Shown: positions 52,332-63,952 of the stretch, piece after piece
Numbering within the stretch: position 1 is the first letter of the stretch
Layout: the number at the start of each line of letters is the position of its first letter
Source: Gamsiella multidivaricata
Taxonomy: Eukaryota > Mortierellomycota > Mortierellomycetes > Mortierellales > Mortierellaceae
Length of the DNA stretch: 64,000 bases
Reading direction: 5' to 3'
Assembly (NCBI RefSeq): GCF_025024155.1
Contig: NW_026251712.1
Coordinates: 114,501-178,500, forward strand
Notes under the pieces: model-generated
The model's input: the letters and a program-made list of their open reading frames with translations, nothing else
Databases searched by the model: none
Told to the model about the DNA's origin: nothing
Program-made: the position numbers and the translations under genes

Positions 52332-53463
52332 TTAACCCTCCCAATGGACTAGAAAATTCATAAAAAAAATTGGTGCCAAGAGGTTAGAGCGTTGAAACAT
52401 AGGCGGCAAAGAAATACGAAGAATTGACACATCAATCGCACGTGCTTACCAGGGAGCTTGTCGCCAGGAACAAACAATCTCTGAACACCCTTCTCTGTAA
52501 TAATTGCCATACGGATGACACCTCCCGACGAGCCATCGCGAGCCATAGCGAGTGCCAATGCTAAAAAAAAACCGCCATTAACACATCAAACATCGGTCAA
52601 GAAACAAAATAGCAAATTGATTAACTTCTGAGGATATCGTCCACAGTGGCCTGCCACCTTCCATACAGTCCCAAAATGCATGGGCCGCAATTAAAACAAT
52701 GCATTTTTCAATTAAAGGCGCGAAAAAAGACTTACAGTTCTTGACAAACTCGATGCATTCTTCTTGGCTCATGCCATCACGATAGGTGGCATCACAGTAA
52801 CCGTAAATGTATGTCGATCCACTTCCTCCGATGGCAAAAGGCTGACGGTGAAGCGATCCTCCCAAGGGGATATTCCAGACACTGCCGCCGTTCACCTTGT
52901 CCCAGCCACCGACGATGATACCGGCACTCAGGCCATCCTTGTTCTGATAGCACAACTCCTGGAACAACGATGCTGCCAATGGGACCGTTGGCTTTCCATT
53001 CTGAACACTATAGGGTGCGTAATTGGAATAGAAGAAAAAGTATCCTTGTCAGATGGGGCACCCTGTCAAGCAAAACATGGAAGGGATCATGGATGATACG
53101 TACGAGTACATCTGGAGGTAGTAATGAACGATATCGGCGACGGCCTGGGTATCGGCTGCACTTCCAGATCGGCAGCAGTAGATGGTATCGTGGACCTCAG
53201 TCAGCTTGTCCGTGACACGGTTGGCGATGTAAGATCCTGTGGTTGTGCGAGAATCGGCTCCGATAATGACGCCTCCCTTGAATTCGACCGCCATAATAGA
53301 CGTCTAGGGTTGCATTGATAGACAGCGCATGTTAGTGAATAGAGTTGAAGAGAAGGGCGCGCGCCTTTCCTTTTTGTCGCAGGCTGGATAGTGACAAGCA
53401 AGGTGGGAGGGAGGAGGAGGCACTTACACCGAGATTGACCTCGCCTGGCTTGAGTCCCGACAT
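52332..53463 (-). CDS. PRE3: Proteasome 20S subunit beta1 (PSMB6/Pre3)
   Basis: This is the catalytic caspase-like subunit of the 20S proteasome. Five exons, 53463-53428, 53303-53104, 53007-52736, 52560-52450 and 52348-52332, close in frame to 211 aa. The propeptide is only [12 protein letters not shown]. Removal after Gly12 exposes the catalytic Thr of [20 protein letters not shown]; intron 1 falls exactly between Gly12 and this Thr. D and K of the active site are in GADSRT and NRVTDKL. Further blocks are [37 protein letters not shown] and [11 protein letters not shown]. The last exon encodes only a few residues (..VHWEG). It lies head to head with SNW1, with 326 bp between start codons. Confidence 0.95.
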
Positions 53464-53789
53464 TTATGTAGTTGCGAAAAAGTAAGACGACCGGTGGTTG
53501 GATTGTTTTTGCAGCCGATGCTCTTGTTGAGGGAGATGGGGTTGCAGGAGAGAATTCGAGGCGAGTGGTAATGGTGGAAGTGCTTTCTCGGACTCAGTGA
53601 CTTACGTGCGACAGAGACGCGTGTGTGTCCCCTTTGCGGGGACTGTGAGGAGTCGTGTGTTTATGGGATACAGCCATATTTCGTACTGTGACATCATCAT
53701 CACCACTATTAATCTGCTGCGCTCTCTTTCTCTCCTACTTAGTCTCCGTTATTGTTCTTCTCTCTTCATCCCGCATCAGTATCAGCATC
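53464..53789. promoter_or_regulatory. Shared promoter region of PRE3 and SNW1
   Basis: 326 bp separate the start codons of two divergent essential genes, so the segment must hold both promoters. I see no TATA box. A CCCC-TTTGC-GGGG hairpin-like motif lies at 53628-53640. No standard proteasome control element (GGTGGCAAA) was found. Confidence 0.5.
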
Positions 53790-55881
53790 ATGTCATCTCT
53801 CTCTGGGTAACTGTCCTCTCTGGCTGCGGATCCATTGCTTTTTGTCAAAGAATTCCTTTTTGCAGTGTCTTACCAATACCTGTCTCTCTTGGCTGATGCC
53901 TAGACTACTGCCTACGCCAATGCATCAACATCCAGGACAGGATTACGACCAGCAACAGTATAGCACCGCCGTCACAGCCCCGGTACCAAGAATGCCTCCA
54001 TACGGCAAGCGTGCAGGATGGAAGCCCAAGAAGCCAGAGGACTTTGGCGATGGGGGTGCATTCCCAGAGATCCACACCGCTCAGTACCCCCTTGACATGG
54101 GACGCAAGAAGAAAGTAAGCGTAGTCTGAGAGCAGTAATTGCTTCTTTGCTTGCTAAAAAAGAAACGAAGGGTCGCTGACAGAATGCAATTTACTCTCGT
54201 CGATTGATAGGCGGCTACAAAAGCAGGCTCGACGATTGCACTTCAGGTGGACGCACAAGGAAACGTCGCATACGATGCCATCGCCAAGCGGGGACACTCT
54301 TCAAAGCAGATCGTGCAGTCGCAGTTCAAGGACCTTGTTCCTCTCAACGAACGTGCGGATGTTGGAGAGATCTCTTTGAGCCGACCCAGCGAGGAGGAAG
54401 TGCAGGAGACAGCGGATCGTACTAGGACAGCACTGGAGAAGATTTCAAAGTGTAGGTCTACAGCTGCATGCCAGGAAAAAGAAGCTGCTCAGACAGATAG
54501 GCTTTTTTCCTTACTCTAACACTGCTTCCGTTCTTTTTGTTCACAAAACAGCCAAGATTACTGCTGCGCTACCCAAGAATGTCGTTTCCAACAATAAACC
54601 AGGAGCACCGACCTATATTCGTTACACGCCTGCCAACCAAGCTGCAGGTGCCGAGGGCGCGAAGCAGAGAGTGATCAAGATGGTGGAGATGCCCGTTGAC
54701 CCAATGGAACCACCCAAACATCAGCACAAGAAGGTTCCTCGCGGACCCCCATCACCTCCACCACCAGTTTTGCACTCGCCACCTCGCAAAGTCACCGCTC
54801 AGGAACAGGCCAACTGGGTCATTCCACCCTGTATTTCGAACTGGAAGAACGCCAAGGGATACACCATTCCCCTGGATAAACGTCTCGCGGCTGACGGACG
54901 TGGACTGCAGGAGGTGCAGATTAACGACAAATTTGCAAACCTGGCTGAGGCTCTGGCGTTGGCCTCAAGACACGCTCAGGATGAGGTTCGCCAGAGAGCA
55001 TTGATGCAACAGAAAGTTGCTCAGAAAGAGAAGGAAGCCAAGGAACAGAGCCTGCGTGCGTTGGCCCAGAGGGCTCGTGATGAGAGAGCCGGTATTGTGC
55101 CCTCGGCCTCTACGAGTATGGACGTGGATGCTTCACCTCGTCCTGGTGGTGGCTCTGCATCAGAGTCCGAGTCGGACGATGAGGATGACGAGGCGAAGCA
55201 GAGGGCGGCTCGCGAACGTGACGCTCTCCGCAGAGAAAGACAGCAGGAACACGAGAAGGATCTGCGCATGTCCCGCATGGGTGCAGAGCAGAAGGCAAAG
55301 GTCATGGCCAGGTAACACTCCGGCTTCATTATGGATTGCCCATCAAATACTGCTGCATATATCGTGTCGGAGTCCACTTGCTAATGTTTTTATTCTTTTC
55401 CTTTTCAAATAGGGCGGAAGGAAGAGATATTTCAGAAAGAGTCGCTTTGGGATTGGCCAAGCCTACACAAAGCAAGGACAGTATGTACGATTCTCGCCTG
55501 TTCAACCAATCTGGAGGACTGAGCTCTGGATTCAAGGACGACGAGTCATACAGTGTCTATGACAAGCCCATGTTTATGCACACTGGATCGAGCGTCTACA
55601 GACCCAAGCGATCAGGAGACGATGGCGGTAACGATGAAGTTGGAACCGAGGACGATATCACCCGCGCGCTGGCATCGGACCGCTTCGGAGGTGCAGGCAT
55701 TAGTGCAAAGGGATTCAAGGGCACCGAGGGTGGTCGCAGCATGCAGAGGGAAGGTCCTGTGGCGTTCGAGAAGGAAGACGATATTTTTGGATTGGACAAG
55801 TTCAACAAGGTTGATGTGTCAAAGAAGAGGATGGGATTGGATCTCTCGACAACTCAGGAGGGCAAGAGGAGGAAAGACTAA
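53790..55881 (+). CDS. PRP45: SNW1/SKIP (Prp45), spliceosome and transcription cofactor
   Basis: SNW1 is a component of the activated spliceosome (NineTeen-related) and a transcription coregulator in the nucleus. Exons 53790-53806 (17 bp), 53904-54114, 54211-54451, 54552-55311 and 55413-55881 close in frame to 565 aa. The tiny first exon is needed to give the family N-terminus MSSLSGLLPTP. Family blocks follow: PPYGKRAGWKPKKPEDFGDGGAFPEIH, QYPLDMGRKK, the SNW core (YIRYTPANQ...RVIKMVEMPVDPMEPPKHQHKKVPRGPPSPPPPVLHSPPRKVTAQEQ..WVIPPCISNWKNAKGYTIPLDKRLAADGRGL), a long charged helix (AQRARDERAG...RERDALRRERQQEHEKDLRMSRMG), and DISERVALG...YDSRLFNQ..G and DDIFGLDKF. All are in the expected order. 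Confidence 0.97.
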
Positions 55882-56144
55882 GTTCTTCTTGTTGATGTAC
55901 TTTGTCTCCAGTGCCTGCGGGCGATTATCAAGCCGGTTCTTCTAATTCTATCTCCTTAGTGTAAAATAAACAAAAAATAGCATTTCCCCCAACGTCGTCT
56001 CTCTTCACATGGTACTGCTATTCGCGCTCAAAATGAAACATGAAGTCAATGCGGATGTTAATGTGCTTTACTTTTTTTTGCGTAATCGACGAAAAGAATG
56101 GAGATAATGTGGAAGGAGGGGATCTGGTGGTACCCTGATTGCGT

Positions 56145-57554
56145 CTAAGCAGCCTTGGGCTTGGACTTGGCGGTGTTGCCAACATGGGTCAAGCCGACCT
56201 CCTCAAACTTTTGGTGGAACAATGGAATGAGCTGCTGGGCGATGGTGAACGAGAAGACGAGTTTTGGACCGACTACAAGGATCTTTGGCAACAGACCCTT
56301 GAAGAAGGCCCCGAAGCCTTCATGACGGACCATGTTTCGGATAATACTGACACCGCCCTCTGGGTTGTCAAAGTTGCGGTTCTGGATACGGGTCTTGACG
56401 ACGTCCAGGGGTGCGGCGACGGTGATGGAGGCAACAGAGCCTCCGATGGAGGCGCAAAAGTTTTGGAAGAACGTGGCCTTGTTGTAGTCCTCCAGTCTGA
56501 AGATCCATTCCTTGACGAATGCGCTGCCTCCAAAGAGGGCGAATGATCCTGGAGCGTTGCGGGCAGCTGTCCACAGTGCACCTCTATTGAATGATAGCAA
56601 AGCGGCGGCAAGGAAAGCGGTGTTATTTGACTAGAAGAGTGGAAGCGCGCACAAATAAAAAATGGTGATAATACCAGCTAACACTCATGGTTCATGGGTC
56701 GCGGTTCGTACCGATACAGTCCCTGGAACCCTTCATCCCTAACGAGCCTAACGACGCCGCGTCCCTTAAACGACTCTGGGTTCGTCTGCCTCTTGATCTT
56801 CAATACATCCAACGGCAGCAACGCAATCTCTCCGATCCCGACGAACGACCCCGCAGTCGCATGCATCATCGTCTTTCCAGTCTTCTCCCCAAACGTCCTA
56901 TCGAAGGAGGTCTTGTAATGACGATTCAAGAACTCGTTGACAAAGGGTTGTCCGCCGAATTTGTAGACCCGCTGCAGGATCTTGTACCCGGCTGCGAAAC
57001 CGAGTCCCGGGAAGAGGGAACGGTATTTCTTGAGAAAGGGGGCCTCGGCGGCATCTTTGAAGATCACCTTGTTGGTTGCGGCCAGGCCCACGCTCAGAGG
57101 TTGTCCGGGCACGAAGAGCTAATAGGGTATTGAGGGATTGAGTATTAGGAAAAAGGCGTTCAAATTTGGGGGGTGGACAGTAACCCGAGTTGAGTGCAAG
57201 TCCAACTTTATTGGCAGGAAAAGGGTGGGAGGGGGACTCGCACGATTTCAACATCCGCCCGCGTAGTAGCTTTCGCTCTCCTGCTGCTGTGCTCCATTGA
57301 AGGTTTCCTGCTCTCACTTTCCCATGGCCTCGACAGAAAGGAAAGAGAAAGAGAAAGAGAAAGAGCGAGCGGAGGGGTACAGACTATAACCGATTCTACG
57401 AAGCCTTTACCCGTGTATGGTTGCTCATAAGTCGCTTGGCGATCGTGTCGATGGGGTGGAAGATCACGAGCTCGAGGAATCCCGAGGTGGCGGATCCGCA
57501 GAGGCGAGCTACCCCAGACTCGGAATGCTTGCTCTTGGATGAAGGAGGCGACAT
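56145..57554 (-). CDS. GGC1: Mitochondrial GTP/GDP carrier
   Basis: This inner-membrane carrier exchanges GTP for GDP and, in yeast, links to mitochondrial iron homeostasis. Exons 57554-57411, 57118-56712 and 56583-56145 close in frame to 329 aa. Three carrier repeats are present with HPIDTIAKR, LPLDVLKIKRQTNPESFKGRG and APLDVVKTRIQNRNFDNPEGG. The yeast Ggc1 hallmarks are also there: VARLCGSATSG, RLMSNHT, SLFPGLGFAAGYKILQRVYKFGGQPFVNEFLN, EKTGK, and WTAARNAPGSFALFGG across the second splice junction. The ATG at 57554 was chosen because the longer frame has only a TTG upstream. An antisense open stretch on the plus strand is a by-product of codon bias. Confidence 0.95.
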
Positions 57555-58336
57555 TGAGATGAGGATGAATGAGTGTTGTTGGTGTGAAGTGAGAAAAACG
57601 GAAGGGAGGGAAGGGGAGGAAGAGATAGTCAATCGCCCCGCAATAGGAAAAATGAAGATGGATCAGTGCGCACTATCTCGCTTGGTGCAGTGGAACAACA
57701 ATAACAACAGCAACGGCAACAGCGGCAATCAGACCATTTCGTTGTCGCTGCCATCTTCATCAAAAGTACGAATACATCGAAGGATGCATCCATCAATGGT
57801 TCAGAAGCGTTGATACTAGCTATAAGCAATGTGACACGACGCGTCTTCCTCGTTATGGATTATGATACTCAGGATGTCTATGCATTCGTAGCCTTTATTA
57901 CCGAGGTGATACGATGACAGGAAAAAAAAAATACGCGCGCCGCTACTTGCAAACCATCGTTGCAGCAAGAGAACGCGTTGGATCGGTGGATGAGATGGGC
58001 ATACGCACGAGAAGGCTCACTTCGCACGAAATAATGCACGTCTTCAAAAGAAGAATACGGCAGCGACATTCATTTCCTTAGGGTTGAATTGAATGCTCCC
58101 GCCCAAATAATACTGGACGAGTGCTCATTCGGAGGCTGGGCTGGACGGAGTGCTCACCAACCATTCGGGCGAGTCGGATTCGCTCCCTCTCGGTGGCCGC
58201 TCTCACGGGTGGGAAGCAACCACAATCGAACACATCGACCGCCTCTTCAACTTGACATAAAGTTCTTTCTTTACTCCCTCCACTGCTTCATCGCTCCTCA
58301 CTCCTCACTCGCCGATCCATCGCCAGCTCATACACA
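57555..58336. other. Divergent intergenic region
   Basis: Between the starts of GGC1 (-) and the serine hydrolase (+). The sequence holds a CAACAA-type low-complexity run near 57690-57735; no gene is supported. Confidence 0.45.
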
Positions 58337-60067
58337 ATGGCTGATAAAGAGGTCACTCCTCCTGCCGCTGCCACTGCTGCTGCCGTTCCTGCCAGCAGGG
58401 CATCTTTCTTCCCAAGACTCACACTCGTCCAATGGTTCGTCCGGTTGATACCCGCCATGATCTTCGGCATCTACGCCTACTCGAAGAGGGGCCCCTTCCT
58501 GCCTCCGACTTGTGCCAGCCTCGGTGTCAACTGTCCCCAAGCCCCACTTCACCTCGAAGGCATTCTTGAGCGGCCCGATCACTACGGACAGGTTATCAAC
58601 TACTACGCCAGTCTCTTTGCCAAGAATGAGGACCTCGGAGGGTCGTTTGCGGTCCTTGTCGATGGTCACCAGGTCATTGATGTCTATGCAGGAGCCAAAG
58701 ACCTCGCCCGCACGGTTGTGTACGATAACAGGACGCTGCAACAGGTCTATTCATCCGGAAAGGTTGTCGAGGGCATTGTGATCGCCAGACTAGTGGAGCA
58801 GGGCAGACTCGACTATGAGAAGCGCATCGCGGACTACTGGCCAGAATTTGCTCAGAACGGCAAGGAAGACGTTCGGTTGGTGGATCTGATGACTCACGAA
58901 TCAGGCGTGCCTTTCCTGGACAATGAGGACAAGGCCGAGATGTACTTGTGGCCCCATCTTGCGGATGAGGAAAAGTTCTCGGACCGCCTCGCACGCCAGC
59001 CGCATCTGTTCAATGGCGAGAAGACCAGGGCATACCATGCCATCACCCGCGGATGGTACCTGAATGAGATTGTCCGTCGCGTCGATTCCAAGGGTAGGAC
59101 GATCGGTCAGATCGCAGAGCAGGACTTGATGGTTGACTATCCCGATATTGAGTTATACTACTCCAAGCTCCCCAAGGACTCTGACTGGGAAGAGCGCCTC
59201 TCCGTGATGCATGACTATCCGCTCTTGAGGACTGTCGGTCGTTTGCTGGTGCCCAGGTTCATCCAGACCAACAAGTATTTTGGTCACCCCAATATCCTTC
59301 CTCTCGGCAACATGTTCAAGAGCCTGGTCCTTGGCCAGTTCTCTGGTCAGGGTCTACCATCATTGACTATGTTGCCCAAGTTTGCGCCCTGGGCCCATGA
59401 CTTCCGTACCAAGGAGGTCCATGCCATCGAGAGTACCAGCTTCTCGCTGAAGACCAATGCTCACTCTGTAAGTGTTTTTGTTGTTCGCGTCTTTTCTTTT
59501 CAATTGCTTTCTCACGCTCTCTCCTTCTGCTCTTTGTCCTTTAAATATGAATTGCACATTCATGCTGACATGCAATCCTGCCTGTTCTGTCCTATCCTGT
59601 CCTTTTTTTTTTTTTTTTTTTGCCCGTTGTTTCTGCTCGTTTTTTCCTTCCTGTAGCTTGCAAAATTGATGTCAATGATGGCGAACAAGGGTTCCTCGAT
59701 CCGTCCGGGCCAAGAACCCGACCTCATGAGCACTGAGACCTACGCAAAGGCCACGGCCTTTCACGCTCAAAAGCCAGACGAGGTCGTAGGTGAGACTCTG
59801 CCGCTGTCGGTTGGGGGTTGGGTCAAGACGCGCAATTTCTACGGTGATGGTCCATTGAAGGATATCGAAGTCCAGGGCTGGTCCGGTGCGGGCGGGTCCT
59901 TGTGTGTTTGGATCGAGGAGCTCAACATTGGGTTTGCTTACGTGACCAACGCCTTTGGACCGCCCGAGACTACCCTGGGCGATTATCGTTCAAGGATTCT
60001 GTTGGACCGTGTTGCGTATGCTAGAAAGGATGAACTGGGATTGCTCCAGAAGGCAACCAAAAAGTAG
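58337..60067 (+). CDS. Beta-lactamase-fold serine hydrolase (LACTB/esterase type)
   Basis: This is a predicted class C beta-lactamase-like hydrolase or esterase of eukaryotic type. Exons 58337-59467 and 59657-60067 join between codons to 513 aa. An N-terminal TM anchor lies at about residues 30-50 (LVQWFVRLIPAMIFGIYAYS). The first catalytic motif SxxK is SSGK in QVYSSGKVVEGIVIARLVEQG, with the expected LVEQGRLDYEKRIADYWPEF next to it. DLMTHESGVP follows. The Tyr motif is in YHAITRGWYLNEIVRR (YxA rather than YxN). GWSGAGG near the C-terminus fits the third motif region. The intron has a T18 tract before its acceptor. Such proteins are usually peptidases or esterases, not antibiotic-resistance enzymes; the substrate is unknown. 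Confidence 0.9.
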
Positions 60068-61472
60068 CGCTGTATTGTGAGAAGACCTTGGAAAAATAAA
60101 ATGATCTATCTAATAATAATATTTACTAAGGTTGAATCGGGAGACGGACCATGGTCAGCCATGGTCGTTATCGTCATACGTACAATACGTAGCCTGAGGA
60201 GAAACAAAATCGTCCATTCTTTCCTGTCGGCCGTCATACCAGGTAGAAACACTTATGGAGTGCGGAATATAATTCACTAAAACGAGACGGTACTCATTAA
60301 AATTTCTTGGATTTCAAAGACGTTGGGTCGTTTTGGTGTGTTTGAAGGAACATTCGAGAATGCTAGAAACCATTGACCACGTAGATTTTTTTTTTTTCGC
60401 CTTGCTCAGGGCGACGCCAATGGTCGTAGTCTATATGCGATCGTGTAATTGAGCTGTCTCTTTGCATTACTGGCATGTGGTGATGGAAATCAGAACCAAT
60501 AGAGTAACAAATATTTCCGTGGCGACAGAATCAGAACCACATGTACACAAGCAACGAAACCAATACGAAAGGCATTTTTTGAACAGCGCATGCCTTTTCT
60601 CTCGTCTTCTTTGTTCCTGTGGAAGCTGAAGACGCGATTGAAGGCGCTTTTTGCTATTTGTTTATCGGGGTATATACGCGTGTAGCCTAATGTATGCACG
60701 ATTGGGTTGGCGCGTTTTTTTCCCCTCCCTCACCTCCGTTTTACGCGGTGCACGCACAGTACATAGGCGATTCCCCGGTCCCCTGAATTTTGCAGACGAT
60801 TGGCTCATCAGCCTTGATTTGTACATAGACAGAAATACGACATCAGCCGAACATGCACAAACGCGCGTTGTTTACTAACGGTCTACATGCAACAAGGACA
60901 TTGACGAGAAAGAAGGATTAGTGATGGTCTTTTGAGGCTGCATTGTGCATATGAAGATAATCGTTGATATGATATTCTTTACTCCCGTTTTTTGTGCATG
61001 CCGAAAAGATACCTCGCGTAACATTTCATTTGTATAGTTTTTGGTGCGGTTTCCCTCTCGCTCAATGAACTATTCCATGGACGGCGTCTCCCTCAAATAT
61101 CAGTGTCAATGACTGCGCCTGCTGCGATATTGTGAGTTCCTGGTATCATTATCTCGATGACGATCGCAGGTACTCGACCGTGTTTTATCCCGTGGCAGCT
61201 GCCGCTGTAGTTGCTATGCTGGTCTGAAATACGGAAGGGGAAGGGGGGCAGTGGTGGTGGTGGTGAGAGGGGGTATGTTCAATTTCCTTGGTTTAGGCGG
61301 TTGTTCATATTGCTTAGCCTGTCTGGGCCGTCCTTTAACGCATATCATGTTAGTCATCTTAGCGCCGGCCAGCTTGTATAGTTGTAGCGCGAGTATCCTT
61401 ACTTTCATTCCCGCTCTTTGAAGGGGTTGTCCATAAGGGTGTACTTGAAGCGCTTTCATTTTTGATGGAGGT

Positions 61473-61473
<1 letters not shown>

Positions 61474-61503
<30 letters not shown>
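61474..61503. repeat. 30-bp T homopolymer
   Basis: Thirty consecutive T with no gene attached; it creates an artificial poly-Lys frame on the minus strand. Confidence 0.8.
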
Positions 61504-61504
<1 letters not shown>

Positions 61505-61777
61505 GTTGCGGTCCGATGAAAAAGCACCTTTTTTGAATTTTGTCTGAGGGTGGCGTAGCGCATCCTTCAAAGTCCTGCCGAGTTCCGTTACTAATAGCGA
61601 AAAAGGAGGATGAACAGCTCAGGACTGACGAGAATGGGACGTCCGATTCTGTTCTGGTTGGATAGGGCGCATCTGCCGGGCGTGACTACCATTCGGCCAT
61701 ATGCAGAAAGGGTATTCAGGCGATTTCTAAGAATCTTCAAGAAATGAAATGAAAAAGATAAGAGAAGGATGGAGATG

Positions 61778-61817
61778 GGCTTTCTGTGAGAAGAGAGGGC
61801 TTTCTGTGAGAAGAGAG
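61778..61817. repeat. Tandem 20-bp duplication
   Basis: The unit GCTTTCTGTGAGAAGAGAGG is present twice in a row. It is a simple slippage-type duplication in non-coding DNA; the second copy reads into ...GAGGACTGG. Confidence 0.75.
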
Positions 61818-62041
61818 GACTGGCTGGAGGGCAACGGATACAAAGAGATGTGAAGCGAAGCAGAGGACGTTGATTCGATGCTGCAGTTGCACAGCTTTAT
61901 TAATGTCCCCGCGAACATAGGGGCCACGACCTTCTTACCTTCTTAATTTGGAAGCGGCTGTTCTGTACGTACGACCTCAGTGTGAAGAGGGAAGGGTGAG
62001 GAAGCGGTAGAGGAAGAGGAACCATCGACGAATGGTCCTCG

Positions 62042-62067
62042 TCTAGTATCAAAAACGAGATACTAGA
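62042..62067. repeat. Perfect 9-bp hairpin
   Basis: TCTAGTATC and GATACTAGA are separated by 8 nt. It lies in non-coding DNA; it could be a terminator-like or random palindrome. Confidence 0.5.
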
Positions 62068-62465
62068 GAGTGGTTAAGCTAATGAACTTTAGTGTGCACA
62101 CGCCTGTGCACTGATCACCTTGTAAGGACGCCGTGTTTGTGTATTTGGACGGACCCTACTGTAACTAGAACTAGAGAGGCTGTCTATTTTGAGCGATCTA
62201 TCCCTTTGTTAGTCTCTCTCGGTTCAGCAGATAATCCGACGGAGACAGAAGACGGCCAAAGGCTATCAATCCTCATATTTCCCCGGATCTTTCAAGGCCT
62301 ACCGGAATAAAAGGTTTCGCGTTCTTGGCGGTGCATGCATGAGTTGATGCCCATACAATCCGCACTATTTGACAATTCTCCATCGCTCCCTACCTTGCAA
62401 TGCACCTTTATTTCATCAATCCTTCTCCTACGCATCCCTAGCTTCACCTACAGAACCATACTTCA

Positions 62466-62633
62466 ATGCAGAATATAGCTTCTACCCCTGACCTCGGGTG
62501 GCGTACGAAAGCCCTGAATATCCTGCAGGCCCAAGCTTGGCAGGCCCAGCACGCCCAGCTCGCGTTTTTTTCTAAGCTACTCCCGGCCCTAGTGCCGCTA
62601 GTACCACCATCATCGCCAGTCAGAAAGCACTGA
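62466..62633 (+). CDS. 55-aa coding-like fragment, unknown
   Basis: I do not recognise this. From ATG 62466 the frame gives 55 residues with gene-like codon use and a Gln/Ala-rich helix (ALNILQAQAWQAQHAQLAFFSKLLPALVPL). No partner exon was found downstream. It may be a remnant of an old gene or mobile element. Confidence 0.2.
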   Translation: MQNIASTPDLGWRTKALNILQAQAWQAQHAQLAFFSKLLPALVPLVPPSSPVRKH

Positions 62634-63895
62634 AGTCATCTTCAAGCTCTCGACATCCATGAACGATGCCACGGGGGTCCCCAAAGTGAAGAAGAGATTA
62701 TGGTAGGATGAAGGAAATATACTGTTTCAGTGCTCCTGAGATATAGCATCCCTTGAAAATGCTTAGGTGTGTACGCACCAAAAACTCTTTTATTCTACGC
62801 CATGACTTGCGTCTGTGTGGCAGACAGAGAGAAAGAGGATTCATGCAAGGAGGAAGGACCCGGAATATACAGAATATGGACTCCACAGGCCTTTGCTCTG
62901 TAGTCCAGCCCTCGGTTGTGGAAATGCGTGCCTTGGTACATTAGACCAATGCGCGGCTGTTTCTTCTGCCATTGGTTGAGAGCCCTGGATTGCAGGCCTT
63001 TGTTCTTGTGGAGTGCAGCAGACACAACAGAAAAAAGACGCGGGCCGATGGATGAACTAGGCTACTCTGTATTGTAAATGCATCATCACGTACGACAATA
63101 TCATCATCCACCAATCTCGGCCTCAGACTGTGACACGGGCCCTCCCTCCCTCAGAGTTTGTGTACGGATTCTTCCTCATTTTTCTTGTTGGCGTGCTTCT
63201 TTAGCCAGCATGGCTCCATATCAATTGAGCCATGATCTCATTGGTCTACGGTATCCTACCATACGCTATCGTACGCTACCATACAATACCCTATCATATT
63301 GCACCATATTAGATAAGCACAATACTCCGAGGAATCATGGTCAATCCAGTGGGGCTTAATCTTCATCCTCTTGCTCTTTACCACTCATCTGTCAACTGTC
63401 CCTCCAATTGCCTCTTTGGCAGTGGGCCCCGAACCTTCCTTTCTGCTTTGACTTGCTTTGGCGTCAGCAACAGTCGCAAACACGTATTTTCGGTCTGCTT
63501 TCCTGCGTGCCCTCGTTTTCCCACACATCCCCCTTCATTTACTATGGCTAAGCAGCATTAGAAAGGGAAATTCACGTTCATGTTCACGTTCACGTATATA
63601 GTCCAATCAATACTCTCCACAGCAAAGCAAAACACCATTGAACCATTCAACCATTGAACCAACTCACCAAAATAGAAATACCTACGAAACTATTGTAGTC
63701 CACTGTCCAGTGTTCAACAGCCTACCCACCACTAACATTCGCTGGCCCAGGGGGTCCGTCATCCTCTTTTTGTTTTTTGCATAAATACCCCCACCCTCGT
63801 CGCGTTTTTGTCTGTCTCCCTCTTCACCCTTCACTTCTATACCTTCAAGACACTCTACTCCCACTCACCCACCAAAACCAAACTCATAACCAACC
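62634..63895. other. Intergenic region upstream of C2 gene
   Basis: No supported gene. Degenerate ACCATACGCTATCGTACGCT-type repeats occur at 63247-63300, and CA/CT-rich leader sequence precedes the ATG at 63896. ATAAATA at about 63781 may be a weak TATA element. Confidence 0.4.
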
Positions 63896-63952
63896 ATGAC
63901 TCAGTCCCTTATCGTCAACGTCCATGCGGCCAACCACTTGGATGATGTTGAG
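63896..63952 (+). CDS. Probable C2-domain protein, first exon only
   Basis: The first exon, MTQSLIVNVHAANHLDDVE, ends at a GTACGC donor and the gene continues beyond the window. The pattern 'LxVxVxxAxxLxDVE' matches the first strand of C2 domains, which bind membranes in response to calcium. The assignment rests on only 19 residues and a well-formed start and donor, so it is tentative. Confidence 0.5.

Larger units (their letters stand above)
60068..62465. other. Gene-poor region
   Basis: About 2.4 kb without a supported gene. It holds a T30 homopolymer (61474-61503), a 20-bp tandem duplication near 61778-61817 and a short hairpin at 62042-62067, listed separately. Confidence 0.45.
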
